From assembly GCA_040902535.1 (NCBI GenBank), contig JBBDXD010000023.1:32772-82110 (forward strand): 49,339 nucleotides of DNA, given 5' to 3'. A model generated the notes under the pieces. It was not told the origin of the DNA and made no database searches. It saw nothing but the letters and a program-made list of their open reading frames with translations. Shown here piece after piece: positions 1 to 8,845 of this stretch. Every line of letters starts with the position of its first letter. The stretch's first letter is position 1. The DNA is from Dehalococcoidia bacterium (lineage in GTDB: Bacteria; Chloroflexota; Dehalococcoidia; DSTF01; JACRBR01). A program made the position numbers and the translations under genes.

Positions 1-30
1 GGGGGGGGGGGGGTGCCCCCCCCCCCCCCA
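1..30. other. Poly-G/poly-C contig-end artefact
   Basis: The window opens with a run of about a dozen G, then TG, then about fifteen C. Such back-to-back homopolymers are unlike anything else here and are typical of low-quality read ends at a contig edge. Any reading frame that starts inside it (encoding a poly-proline leader) should not be trusted. Confidence 0.7.
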
Positions 31-117
31 ACGACCAATCGCGTCTCGCTACGAAGAACTGAGCAGATCCAACGTATGCAGCTCCCAATGACCACAACGC
101 TGATCAAGAGGCCGCAC

Positions 118-651
118 ATGGTGTTCGCGAGCGCAAGGGCTGCGCTCGGGGGCATTCGTTTCCGCGCGCTGCTGCCGGAACGGCGCGCAACGCCTCGCGG
201 CCGCGCTACTTTCGAAAGCGGGCAGAACCTCATCGAGTTTGCGTTCATGATGCCGCTGCTGATCCTGATGATCGGCGCGATCATCATGGTGGCGCTGGGG
301 CTGCACGACCGTTCGAACCTGCAGCAGGCGGTGCGCGAAGGCGCGCGGCAGGCGGCGGTCGGCAAGTCGTTGGCAGACGTCCAGTCGCTGGCGGCGGGCA
401 ACTCCGGCGGCACGCTCGACGACAACGAGATCGACTGGTGCTTGCCTGCCGGTTCGACGGGCAGCGTCGGCGACTCGATCCGCGTGTACGTGGACGAAGG
501 CAACAACGGCAGCGAAGGCTACGACTACACGATCATCCCTTCGACCGGCATCTTTTCGGCGATGGGGGTGAGCAGCCTGACCGTGAACATGTCGCCGCGG
601 GCGACGGCGCGGCTCGAGCAGTCCGTTTCGGGGATACCCACATGCACCTGA
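118..651 (+). CDS. tadE: TadE-like pilus assembly protein (pseudopilin)
   Basis: This is a TadE-family minor pseudopilin, an inner-membrane protein of the Tad/Flp pilus machine. The diagnostic N-terminal segment (around residues 28-60) reads ESGQNLIEFAFMMPLLILM, the conserved Glu followed by one long hydrophobic helix. It is followed by a helical LQQAVREGARQAAVG stretch typical of TadE and an extracytoplasmic C-terminal part with two Cys. I chose ATG 118 because AAGAGG lies 6 bases upstream. ATG 76 and 88 lack a good ribosome binding site, and the start at 13 lies in the poly-C artefact. The stop overlaps the next start by 10 bp, so the two are translationally coupled. Flp pilin and prepilin peptidase genes are not visible and may lie beyond the contig edge. 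Confidence 0.85.
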   Translation: MVFASARAALGGIRFRALLPERRATPRGRATFESGQNLIEFAFMMPLLILMIGAIIMVALGLHDRSNLQQAVREGARQAAVGKSLADVQSLAAGNSGGTLDDNEIDWCLPAGSTGSVGDSIRVYVDEGNNGSEGYDYTIIPSTGIFSAMGVSSLTVNMSPRATARLEQSVSGIPTCT

Positions 652-1955
652 GCCGCCGACACCGGGGCACGGTCCGTGGTGAGCGCGGACAGATGATCAT
701 GACGTTCGCGCTCCTCGTCGTGCCGGTGACGTTCGTGCTGGGCGCGGTGGCGGTGGACGCGAGCTTGTGGCAGAGCGAGCGGCGGGGCGCGCAGAAGGAC
801 GCCGACCTGGCATCGCTGGCGGGGGCGTACGAGCTGCTGGAGCAGTCGGCCGGCGAAAGCATGACGCGCGATGCGGCGCAGCAGGCGGTAGATACGAATC
901 AAGACATCAACGATGAGAGCGGCAACGCAGAGATCATCGACGAGGACGACATCGAAGACGTGATCGTCGACAAGACATGTTTCAACAGCGATGAACTGGA
1001 TTCGGTGACGGTGAACGTGCGGCACGAGTCGCAGACGTTTTTTTCGAGCATTTTCGGGCTGGACCTGGCGCCGGACATCGGCGCGCACGCGCGTGCGTGC
1101 ATGGGCTCGCCGATCGAGGGCAAGGGGTTGATCCCCATCGGCGTGCAGGTGTCTGGGTTCGACAGCGACTGCTTCCAGGATCACGACAGCGACGGAAACA
1201 CGCCGGCGCCGAATACGCCGGAGTTACCGCTGTTCGGCGAGTACTGCCGGCTCGGCTATGACGGCAACGACACGACATCGGGCGAGGGCGGATTCCTTCG
1301 CATGTTTGACGATGGCGATACGACCTGCAGCTCGAACAGCACGGGCGGCGGTAACACTCTGAATGACGAGATTGAGCAGGGCGGGGCGAATACGACCTGC
1401 TACGTGGCGCCGCCCGCGGAGATCTCCGCATGCGCAAACGGCGATCCGGATTGCTGCGAGACGGTGCCGGTGGACTGGGCGTACGGGGAGACGGTCAACT
1501 TCTGTGTCTGGCCGAAGACGCAACCGCTGAACAATCCAACGCAGAATGCGTTCTCGGATCTGATCGGCAGCGAAGGTGAGTGCGACACGCTCTTCGGCGA
1601 CGGCGACGGCATCGACGAATGGCTGGAGGTCGTGGAGCCGGTCAACGGCGACCCGACGCCGGGACCGGAAACCACGTTCGGGCGGCGGGACTGCACGAGC
1701 CCGCGGCTGGTGAACCTGGTGATCATCGAGTCGTTCACGGACAACGGCAACGGGCCGGCACCGATCCTGGCGTTCGCATCCTTCTTTATAGACGCTTGCG
1801 AGATTGAGGCCGCGTTCTACGTGGACTGCAACCCGCCGAACGGCACACCGCTGGGCCACGCGTCGTTGTACGGGTTTTTCATGAACATCCTGAACATCGG
1901 CACGATCGGCGCGTTCAACGGATACGGGCAGAAGACGATCGCGTTGTGGGAGTAG
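642..1955 (+). CDS. TadG-like pilus-associated protein, copy 1
   Basis: 437-residue TadG/TadE-like protein. Its N-terminus carries GERGQMIMTFALLVVP and a single membrane helix followed by VDASLWQSERRGAQKDADLASLAGA, the usual TadG N-terminal pattern of a membrane anchor with a following helix that lines the periplasmic side. The rest is an acidic, Cys-rich extracytoplasmic region. The C-terminus (about 360-437) shows a PRLVNLVIIESF...ILAFASFFI pattern also seen in the next gene. ATG 642 overlaps the stop of tadE, and GGGGA precedes it. It is paralogous to the following gene: both share the N-terminal block and an FFSSIFG(M/L)(D/E)LAPDIGAHA motif. The exact role of TadG-like proteins is poorly defined; they are assumed to be minor pseudopilins or surface components. 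Confidence 0.8.
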   Translation: MHLSRRHRGTVRGERGQMIMTFALLVVPVTFVLGAVAVDASLWQSERRGAQKDADLASLAGAYELLEQSAGESMTRDAAQQAVDTNQDINDESGNAEIIDEDDIEDVIVDKTCFNSDELDSVTVNVRHESQTFFSSIFGLDLAPDIGAHARACMGSPIEGKGLIPIGVQVSGFDSDCFQDHDSDGNTPAPNTPELPLFGEYCRLGYDGNDTTSGEGGFLRMFDDGDTTCSSNSTGGGNTLNDEIEQGGANTTCYVAPPAEISACANGDPDCCETVPVDWAYGETVNFCVWPKTQPLNNPTQNAFSDLIGSEGECDTLFGDGDGIDEWLEVVEPVNGDPTPGPETTFGRRDCTSPRLVNLVIIESFTDNGNGPAPILAFASFFIDACEIEAAFYVDCNPPNGTPLGHASLYGFFMNILNIGTIGAFNGYGQKTIALWE

Positions 1956-1989
1956 GGCCCGCGATGGGCGACCAGTCGTGGAGACGACG

Positions 1990-3474
1990 ATGACGGACGG
2001 ACAGAGGAAGTGGATGCGGATTGCCCGCCGGGTGCGGGCGCGGGCGCGATGGTCGCGCGGCGAGCGCGGCCAGATGATCATGATGTTCGCGCTGCTGGTG
2101 GTGCCGATCACGTTCGTGCTCGGCGCGGTGGCGGTCGATGCGAGCATCTGGCAGAGCGAGCGGCGGGGGGCGTACAAGGACGCCGACCTGTCGGCGCTGG
2201 CTGGGGCGCTGGAGCTGGCTAAGCCTGTGCCGGACGGCGTCGGAGCCGAGGACGAAGCATACGCTTCGGCGGCGACGAACGATGAGGCGGGGAATGCAGG
2301 ACAAGACCCATTGAAGGTGGACGTGACGGTCGATAACTCTTGTTTCCCAAACGATGACCGGGATGACGGTGTGTCCGTGAACCTCACGCACGAATCGCGA
2401 ACGTTCTTCTCGAGCATTTTCGGCATGGAGCTGGCGCCGGACATCGGCGCGCACGCGAAGGCGTGCGCGGGGGCGGCGGGCACGGCGACACTCAACAACT
2501 TCGTGCCGTTCGAGATTGACCACGAGACGAGCCCGTGTTTCGAAGTGGGGCAGCCGGTGTTCACGAAGATGTGCGGGATCGAGTACGGCGCGCAGGGCGG
2601 GCCGGCGGCGCGCGGCTTGATCGACATGTCAGCGCCGGATGACTACTGCAGCGACACGCAGGGCGGCGTATCGAACGTAGACGAGATGATCGCGGGCAAC
2701 GTGGACCTCGGGGACTGCGAGATCAACACGTCAGGTGACTGCGATCCGACGAACGTCGGGCCCTGGTACGACTGTGTTTCGATCCAGCCGGGCAATGCGC
2801 AGAAGATTCTCGACGGCGTGCGGATGCGGATCGCGAAGGAAGAACTGTTTCCGAGCACGCCGTGCGACCCGGACGGCAACGGCATCCACGAGTTCGCCGA
2901 TGTCGTGCGTATCGTGACGGACACGGGGAACCCGACGACAAGCATCTATGAGGCAGTGGACTGCGACCTGGACACCGAGGGCGATCAGATCAGTCCCCGG
3001 ATGGTGACGATCGTCGTGCTGGAAGAAAAGCCAAGCGGCAATGCATCGCAAGGACGGCCCATCTGGGCGTTCGCGGGCTTCTATCTCATCGGGTGCGCGT
3101 CGGAGGTGATCGACTCGATCGACGAGGACCACCCAGACCTGAACAAGAAGTGCGACATCGACAACAGCAACGGGAACTCGTCGGCAGCGCCGCTGGGATC
3201 CGCGAACGCGGAGTTCGTGCAGTTCAACGCGGGCCAGGGCCAGTGCGGACGCGGCAACCAGGCAACTTGCACGCCAATCCCGGGAGGGCCAACAGCTACG
3301 CCGACGCCTGACGACGGCGGACCTGGCGGGGGTGGACCTGGCGGGGGCGGTCCCGGTGGGGGCGTCGGACACGTAGTGGTGTATGGGAAGTTCGTGAACT
3401 TGATCACGGCGGGCTCCGGGACTACGGCGCCCACGGAAGCAACAACCATCTTCAGCATTTCGTTGGTGGAGTAG
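1990..3474 (+). CDS. TadG-like pilus-associated protein, copy 2
   Basis: 494-residue paralogue of the preceding gene, with the same GERGQMIMMFALLVVP membrane helix and WQSERRGAYKDADLSALAGA block. The extracytoplasmic region has many Cys. Near the C-terminus (about residues 438-460) a Pro/Thr stretch PTATPTP runs into a low-complexity Gly-rich repeat of PGGGG units, probably a flexible linker, followed by a short final domain. I prefer ATG 1990, which has GGAG seven bases upstream, over GTG 1978. It is separated from copy 1 by 34 bp and from cpaB by 12 bp, in the same operon. Tandem duplication of this gene class inside a Tad operon suggests heteromeric minor subunits. Confidence 0.8.
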   Translation: MTDGQRKWMRIARRVRARARWSRGERGQMIMMFALLVVPITFVLGAVAVDASIWQSERRGAYKDADLSALAGALELAKPVPDGVGAEDEAYASAATNDEAGNAGQDPLKVDVTVDNSCFPNDDRDDGVSVNLTHESRTFFSSIFGMELAPDIGAHAKACAGAAGTATLNNFVPFEIDHETSPCFEVGQPVFTKMCGIEYGAQGGPAARGLIDMSAPDDYCSDTQGGVSNVDEMIAGNVDLGDCEINTSGDCDPTNVGPWYDCVSIQPGNAQKILDGVRMRIAKEELFPSTPCDPDGNGIHEFADVVRIVTDTGNPTTSIYEAVDCDLDTEGDQISPRMVTIVVLEEKPSGNASQGRPIWAFAGFYLIGCASEVIDSIDEDHPDLNKKCDIDNSNGNSSAAPLGSANAEFVQFNAGQGQCGRGNQATCTPIPGGPTATPTPDDGGPGGGGPGGGGPGGGVGHVVVYGKFVNLITAGSGTTAPTEATTIFSISLVE

Positions 3475-3486
3475 GAGGAAGGGACT

Positions 3487-4344
3487 ATGAGCAGCATCGC
3501 GGCAAACGCAAATTCGGAACGCACGAATCGGTGGCTCCTGATCGCCGGCGTGGCACTGGCGCTGGTGACGGGCATCCTGGTGTTCGCTGCGGTGTCGAGC
3601 ATGAGCGGCGACGACGCCCCGGCATCGTCAGCGGCGGCGACGGGAGATTCGCCGGTACTGGTAGCGAAGGAGACGATCCGCCAGGGCTCGAAGCTCGAAG
3701 CGGACCAGTTCCGCGTCGCAACGTTCGCCGAGGCGGACCTCGTGCCGAGCGCGATCGATAACCCCGAGACGATCGTCGGACAGACGGCGACGACGGACAT
3801 CTTGAAGGGACAGCAGCTCTCGCGCTCGCACATCGCGGCGGCGACAGACGACGACCGCGCGGACCAACTGACGTTCAAGGTGCCGGACGGGCACCGTGGC
3901 GTCGGTGTGGCGGTGAACGACGTGAGCACGTTCGGCGGACTCGTCGTGCCGGGCGACCGCGTGGACATCATCGTGACGTACGAAGAGAAGGAAGGGAACT
4001 TCACGGACGCGCCGACGTACAAGCGGATCTCGACGGTGCTGCAGAACGTGCTGGTGCTGGCGCGCGAGCAGACGGACATCCAGCGCGTCGATCCGCTGCC
4101 GGGCGAAGAAGATACAGCAGCGGGCGAAGAGCCTGCGGTGGCCGGCGGCGAGGCGTTCGAGCAGCGGCCGGAAGACTTCGAGCCGGACGGCGGCGTGAGC
4201 GTCGTGACGCTGGCGCTGACGCCGGCAGACGTGCAGAGCTTCATCCTGGCGGATTCGCTGGGCGAGGTGACGCTGGTGCTGCGGAAGTTCGGCGAAGACA
4301 GCATCGTGCCCATCGAAGACGTGCGGCAACTGATTTACGAATAA
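3487..4344 (+). CDS. cpaB: Flp pilus assembly protein CpaB (SAF domain)
   Basis: 285-residue CpaB/RcpC-family protein. One N-terminal membrane helix (residues about 17-37, WLLIAGVALALVTGILVFAAV) is followed by a SAF-like domain (VLVAKETIRQGSKLEADQFRV and GQTATTDILKGQQLSRSHI) and the RcpC domain (about 125-285) with VPDGHRGVGVAVNDVSTFGGLVVPGDRVDIIVTY, split here for length. AGGAGG eight bases upstream fixes the ATG. In didermed Tad systems CpaB works with the secretin CpaC. No secretin gene is visible here, which fits a monoderm envelope, although genes upstream of the window cannot be excluded. Confidence 0.9.
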   Translation: MSSIAANANSERTNRWLLIAGVALALVTGILVFAAVSSMSGDDAPASSAAATGDSPVLVAKETIRQGSKLEADQFRVATFAEADLVPSAIDNPETIVGQTATTDILKGQQLSRSHIAAATDDDRADQLTFKVPDGHRGVGVAVNDVSTFGGLVVPGDRVDIIVTYEEKEGNFTDAPTYKRISTVLQNVLVLAREQTDIQRVDPLPGEEDTAAGEEPAVAGGEAFEQRPEDFEPDGGVSVVTLALTPADVQSFILADSLGEVTLVLRKFGEDSIVPIEDVRQLIYE

Positions 4345-4380
4345 GCGCAGGGACAGAGGCGACGAGGAACCGGAGGCGCA

Positions 4381-5601
4381 GTGGCACGAACACCAGCAGC
4401 AATCATCATCGACCACGATGTACAGGCTCGCTTTGAAGTGAAGCAGATGCTCCGACCGACGGGGTTCACCTTCGCGGGGGAGTCTGACTTCGGGCAGGAA
4501 GCGATCACGCTGGCGACGGACACGCGCCCGGACGTGATGATCATCGCGCTCAACACACCGATGGAGCGTCCGTTGCAGACCATCGAATCGCTGCTGGGGC
4601 TGTTCCCGGAGACGCCGGTGATCGCGTACTCGCAGTCGCGTGACATCGATGCCGTGCGCGCGGCGATGCTCGCTGGGGTGCGGGACTTTCTGCCGCTGCC
4701 GCTGAAGCCGGACACGCTGCGCGAGTCGATCGTGCGGTCGATGGCGGCGGAAGAGAACCGGCGGTTGCGGCACCAGGGCCACGTCTCGGGGCCGACGGCG
4801 CTGGGCACGGTGATCACGGTGTTCGGGGCGAAGGGCGGCATCGGCAAATCGACTATTTCGACGAACCTGGCGGTATCGCTCGCGAAGCACGGCACCTCGA
4901 CGGTGATCGTCGACCTCGATACGGGGTTCGGCGATGTGACGTCGATGCTCGACGTGCGGCCGGAGCGGACGCTGGGCGACCTTGCGCGCGACGTCGACCA
5001 CGTGGGACGCGAGGAGCTGCGGGATTACGTGGCGACGCATGTGGCTTCGGGGCTGGACATTGTGGCGAGCCCGCCGGTGCTGGAGTGGCGGCAGTTGTCG
5101 GTCGATGACCTGCGCCAGTCGATCGAGCTGCTGTCGAAGTACTACGACAAGATCGTGCTCGACACGTCGGGCTCGTTGAACGAAGTGTCGGAGTTGGCGC
5201 TGGAGCTGGCGACGATCGTGCTCTGGGTGACGACGACGGAATTCACGAGCGTGCGCGACAGCCTGGAAGCGATGCGCGCGATGGAGACGCTGGCGCTGCC
5301 GAAAGAGCGGATGCGCGTCGTGTTGAATACGGTTTCGCCCGAAGACAACGTGCGGCCCAAGACGCTCCAGGACGTGTTTCAGAAGGACGTATTCTGGCAG
5401 ATCCCGTACGACAAGCGCGTCCGGCAGGGCACGCACTTCGGGCAGCCGATCGCGGTTTCGCAGCCGCAATCGGCGGCGGCGCGCAGCATCGCCGATCTGG
5501 CGACGGTGCTGGCGGGCGGGCGCCCGGACAACGGACGCAAGCCATCGAACGGGGTGAAGTTTGCGGGGCGCACGCGGGCGGCGAACGCAGAAGGCAGCTG
5601 A
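4381..5601 (+). CDS. cpaE: CpaE/TadZ-like pilus localisation ATPase with pseudo-receiver domain
   Basis: 406-residue two-domain protein. Residues about 7-112 fold like a response-regulator receiver, but the phosphoacceptor Asp position is not acidic (PDVMIIALNTP) and the usual conserved Lys is changed (DFLPLPLKP), so it is a pseudo-receiver. Residues about 140-380 form a MinD/ParA-type ATPase with the deviant Walker A GAKGGIGKST (about 149-158) and the VIVDLDTGFGD motif. TadZ/CpaE proteins of this architecture position the Tad pilus machine at the cell pole. The start is GTG, with GGAGG upstream, and the 36-bp spacing to cpaB indicates one operon. The C-terminal 30 residues are basic and disordered. 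Confidence 0.9.
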   Translation: MARTPAAIIIDHDVQARFEVKQMLRPTGFTFAGESDFGQEAITLATDTRPDVMIIALNTPMERPLQTIESLLGLFPETPVIAYSQSRDIDAVRAAMLAGVRDFLPLPLKPDTLRESIVRSMAAEENRRLRHQGHVSGPTALGTVITVFGAKGGIGKSTISTNLAVSLAKHGTSTVIVDLDTGFGDVTSMLDVRPERTLGDLARDVDHVGREELRDYVATHVASGLDIVASPPVLEWRQLSVDDLRQSIELLSKYYDKIVLDTSGSLNEVSELALELATIVLWVTTTEFTSVRDSLEAMRAMETLALPKERMRVVLNTVSPEDNVRPKTLQDVFQKDVFWQIPYDKRVRQGTHFGQPIAVSQPQSAAARSIADLATVLAGGRPDNGRKPSNGVKFAGRTRAANAEGS

Positions 5602-5630
5602 TCTGACATCGAAGGCGATGTGGAGGCGAC

Positions 5631-6947
5631 ATGGTAGCTGAGAAGACGGTACTGACTCCGAGCCGGATGGAACACGCCGATGGCTCGAACTGGATTGAAG
5701 TCGTGTACCAGTTGCACCTGCGGCTGTTGCAGGACATGGATCCGGCAGCGCTGGAGAAGCTGGAGGCTTCGCGCTCGCGGGCGGCCGTCGAATCGGCGAC
5801 GCGGCAGCTTTTGACGCAGATGTTCCCTGCGATCATGGGCGACGACCGCGAGCAAATCGTCCTGCACGTCATCGAGGAAGCGGTGGGGTTTGGGCCGATC
5901 GACTCGCTGCTCAGGGACCCGTCGATCTCGGAAGTGATGGTGAACTCGCCTCGCGAGGTGTACTACGAGCGCGACGGCATGATCTTCGAGGCGCCGGCGC
6001 GGTTTCGCGACAGCCAGCACATCATGCGGATCGTCGAGCGGATCATCGCGCCGCTCGGGCGCCGAGTGGACGAGTCGTCGCCGTACGTGGACGCGCGCCT
6101 GCCGGATGGTTCGCGCGTGAACGTCGTCATCCCGCCGATCGTGCCGCACCCGACGATCACCGTGCGGAAGTTCCGCCCCGACAAGTACCACGTGCAGGAC
6201 CTGGTGGCGAACGGCACGCTGCCGCGGCAGATGGAGGAGTTCTTCCGTGCCTGCGTCCACCAGCGACTGAACATCGTGATCTCCGGCGGTACCGGCTCCG
6301 GCAAGACGACGCTGCTCAACGCGATCTCGGAGTTCATTCCGAGCCGGGAACGCATCGTGACGATCGAAGATCCGCTGGAGATGAAGCTGCAGCAGGCACA
6401 CGTGATCCCGATGGAAGCGCGACCGGCCAACATCGAAGGGCGCAACGAGATCACGCAGCGAGACCTGGTGCGCAACGCGCTCCGCATGCGTCCGGACCGC
6501 ATCATCGTCGGCGAGGTGCGTGGCGCGGAAGCGTTCGACATGCTCCAGGCGATGAACACCGGTCACGAGGGATCGATGACGACGGTACACGCGAACGGCT
6601 CGCGCGACGCGCTCGCCCGCATCGAGAACATGGTGCTGATGGCGGGCTTCGACCTGCCGGTGCGGGCCATTCGCGAGCAGATCGCTTCGGCGTTGCACAT
6701 CGTCGTGCAGCTTATCCGGTTCTCGGACGGCAGGCGGCGCATCGTGAACATTTCGGAGGTGACCGGGCTGGAGAGCGGGACGGTGACGATGCAAGACTTG
6801 TACCGGTTCGACCAGAAGGGCGTGAGCAGCGACGGCACGATCAACGGAGACTTCGTCGCGACGGGCATCACGCCGACGTTCGCAGACAAGTTCCGCTCCG
6901 CGGGCTTCAACATTGAGATGGGCGTTCCGGGCGTGAGGTTGGTGTAA
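5631..6947 (+). CDS. cpaF: CpaF/TadA family pilus assembly ATPase
   Basis: 438-residue secretion ATPase of the CpaF/TadA family, which powers Tad pilus extension. Visible motifs are Walker A GGTGSGKTT (219-227), the Asp box TIEDPLE (about 244-250), Walker B RIIVGEVRG (290-298) and the His box GHEGSMTTVHAN (about 311-322). The N-terminal domain ends in PYVDARLPDGSRVNVVIPP, typical of the family. GGAGG is ten bases upstream of the ATG. The stop and the start of tadB overlap as TAATG, which predicts coupled translation of the motor and its platform protein. Confidence 0.95.
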   Translation: MVAEKTVLTPSRMEHADGSNWIEVVYQLHLRLLQDMDPAALEKLEASRSRAAVESATRQLLTQMFPAIMGDDREQIVLHVIEEAVGFGPIDSLLRDPSISEVMVNSPREVYYERDGMIFEAPARFRDSQHIMRIVERIIAPLGRRVDESSPYVDARLPDGSRVNVVIPPIVPHPTITVRKFRPDKYHVQDLVANGTLPRQMEEFFRACVHQRLNIVISGGTGSGKTTLLNAISEFIPSRERIVTIEDPLEMKLQQAHVIPMEARPANIEGRNEITQRDLVRNALRMRPDRIIVGEVRGAEAFDMLQAMNTGHEGSMTTVHANGSRDALARIENMVLMAGFDLPVRAIREQIASALHIVVQLIRFSDGRRRIVNISEVTGLESGTVTMQDLYRFDQKGVSSDGTINGDFVATGITPTFADKFRSAGFNIEMGVPGVRLV

Positions 6948-7912
6948 TGGAGTATCTAGCAGCCGCCGGCGCCGGGCTGGCGGTCCTTTGCCTGTTTACG
7001 TTTCTTGTGCGGGCGCAGTCGCTTCGGCCTTCGGAGTCACGGCTGCACCGGCTGAGCGCGAGCCGCAACGTGACGATCGACCAGAGCGGCGACGGCTCGA
7101 TCCTGCGCCGCAATCCTTCGTCGATCCCCGCCATCGGCCGGCTCCTGACGAACCGCGGGTACGCGATGCAATGGAGCGCCGACCTTGAGCGAGCGGGGCT
7201 CACGCTGCGACCGATCGAGTACATCCTGATCCGCGTGCTGACCGCGAGCGTGGCGTTTCTCATCGTGATGCTCATATTCCTCAGTCCGCTGGGTCTCATC
7301 CTGGCGTGCGTTGCGGGCGCCGCGGGATTTATGGTGCCGGCTTTCTGGGTCGGTATGAAGATCAAGGGACGCGTGAAAGGCATCGAGGATCAGCTCGTCG
7401 AGACGCTGACGCTGATGTCGAACTCGCAGCGAGCCGGATTCGCGTTCGCGCAGGCCGTAGAGCTTGCGGCGCAGCGCACCGGGCCGCCGATCTCGATCGA
7501 GCTGAACAGAATGCTGCTCGACCTGAACCTGGGCGCGAGCACCGAAGATGCGCTGGTCGCCATGAACGACCGTATCGGCAGCGAGGACCTTGACCTGGTG
7601 GTGACGGCGATCCTCATCCACCGGCAGACCGGCGGCAACCTGGCGGAGATCCTGGACAACGTGACAGAGACGATGCGGGACCGCGAGCGCATCAGGGGCG
7701 AGATCAAGACGCTTACGGCATCCCAGCGGCTGGCCGGAATTATTCTCAGCGGCTGGCCCGTGGTGCTGGGCCTGATCTTCACGGCCATCAATCCGAGCAT
7801 GATGTCACTGATGTGGACAACGACGGCGGGCATCATCATGTTGGTCATCATGCTGACGCTGAATCTGGCTGGATACCTTTCGATCCGGCGGATCCTGGCT
7901 ATCGACATTTAG
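6947..7912 (+). CDS. tadB: TadB-like inner-membrane platform protein (T2SSF domain)
   Basis: 321-residue type II secretion F-family protein. It has an N-terminal helix (about 3-23), two adjacent helices around residues 95-135 and a final pair near 262-320. The cytoplasmic T2SSF domain lies at about 145-265 with LVETLTLMSNSQRAGFAFAQA and DLDLVVTAILIHRQTGGNL, typical of TadB. The start overlaps the cpaF stop by one base. TadB with TadC forms the membrane platform engaged by CpaF. Confidence 0.9.
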   Translation: MEYLAAAGAGLAVLCLFTFLVRAQSLRPSESRLHRLSASRNVTIDQSGDGSILRRNPSSIPAIGRLLTNRGYAMQWSADLERAGLTLRPIEYILIRVLTASVAFLIVMLIFLSPLGLILACVAGAAGFMVPAFWVGMKIKGRVKGIEDQLVETLTLMSNSQRAGFAFAQAVELAAQRTGPPISIELNRMLLDLNLGASTEDALVAMNDRIGSEDLDLVVTAILIHRQTGGNLAEILDNVTETMRDRERIRGEIKTLTASQRLAGIILSGWPVVLGLIFTAINPSMMSLMWTTTAGIIMLVIMLTLNLAGYLSIRRILAIDI

Positions 7913-7924
7913 AGGAGAGGTGAC

Positions 7925-8830
7925 ATGCTCGCCCTGATTACTTCCATAGCGGCCTCTTCGTCGGTCCTTGTGCTGGCGGTGTGGTACGGCCAGAGCAGGA
8001 GCCGTCATGACGTACGCCTGCGCACGCTCATGGAGCCGCAGCGCATGCTCGCGGAGCAAAGCGATCCGTTCTCTCAGCGCGTCGCATTTCCGGTGGTGAA
8101 CACGCTGGTGAACGTGCTGATGGCGATCTTGCCGACGGCGTTGATCGGGCGGGCGCGGCGCTGGCTGCTGATCGCGGGCGACAAGATGGTGATCTCGCAG
8201 TTCCTGACGATCGTCCTGATCGCAGCGACGGCGCCACCGGCGATCCTGTTTCTGCTCATCTGGGCAGCGAGTGGAGGCTCTGCGCCGTTCTTCGTCTGGT
8301 TGCCGGTGCCACTGGCGGCGGTGATGGGATTCCTGTTCCCGTTCCTGCTCCTCAAGCGCGCCTCCCGCAAGCGCCAGCAGATCATCTGGCGGTCGATGCC
8401 GAACGCGCTGGACCTGCTGACGACGTGCGTCGAGGCCGGCCTGAGCCTGGACTTCGGCATCCAGCGCGTCGCGGAGAAGTACCCGGGGCCGCTCTCCGAA
8501 GAATTCCACCGCGTGCTCCGCGAGATGGGTCTCGGCAAGCCGCGACGAGAAGCGCTCACCGAGATGACGGAACGGATCCAGCTACCCGACGTGACGACGT
8601 TCATCAACTCGTTAGTGCAGGCGGAGCAACTGGGCACAAGCATCGGTGACGTGCTGCGCGTGCAGGCGAAGCAGATGCGGATGCGCCGCCGTCAGCGCGC
8701 CGAGCAGATCGCGCACCAGGCGCCGGTGAAGATGGTCTTCCCGATGGTGTTGTTCCTGATGCCTTCGCTGTTTCTGATCACCATCGGACCCGTGATCCTG
8801 GCTGTTATCCGCTCGTTCCAGGAGGCGTAA
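7925..8830 (+). CDS. tadC: TadC-like inner-membrane platform protein (T2SSF domain)
   Basis: 301-residue second T2SSF protein. A signal-anchor helix (residues 1-20) is followed by a membrane pair around 90-145 and a last helix near 275-297. The T2SSF core includes RSMPNALDLLTTCVEAGLSLDF and TTFINSLVQAEQLGTSIGDVL, which is diagnostic for TadC. GAGGAGAGG lies just upstream of the ATG. It is twelve bases downstream of tadB, completing the core motor and platform set. Confidence 0.9.
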   Translation: MLALITSIAASSSVLVLAVWYGQSRSRHDVRLRTLMEPQRMLAEQSDPFSQRVAFPVVNTLVNVLMAILPTALIGRARRWLLIAGDKMVISQFLTIVLIAATAPPAILFLLIWAASGGSAPFFVWLPVPLAAVMGFLFPFLLLKRASRKRQQIIWRSMPNALDLLTTCVEAGLSLDFGIQRVAEKYPGPLSEEFHRVLREMGLGKPRREALTEMTERIQLPDVTTFINSLVQAEQLGTSIGDVLRVQAKQMRMRRRQRAEQIAHQAPVKMVFPMVLFLMPSLFLITIGPVILAVIRSFQEA

Positions 8831-8845
8831 GGGCGAAAGCCGACC

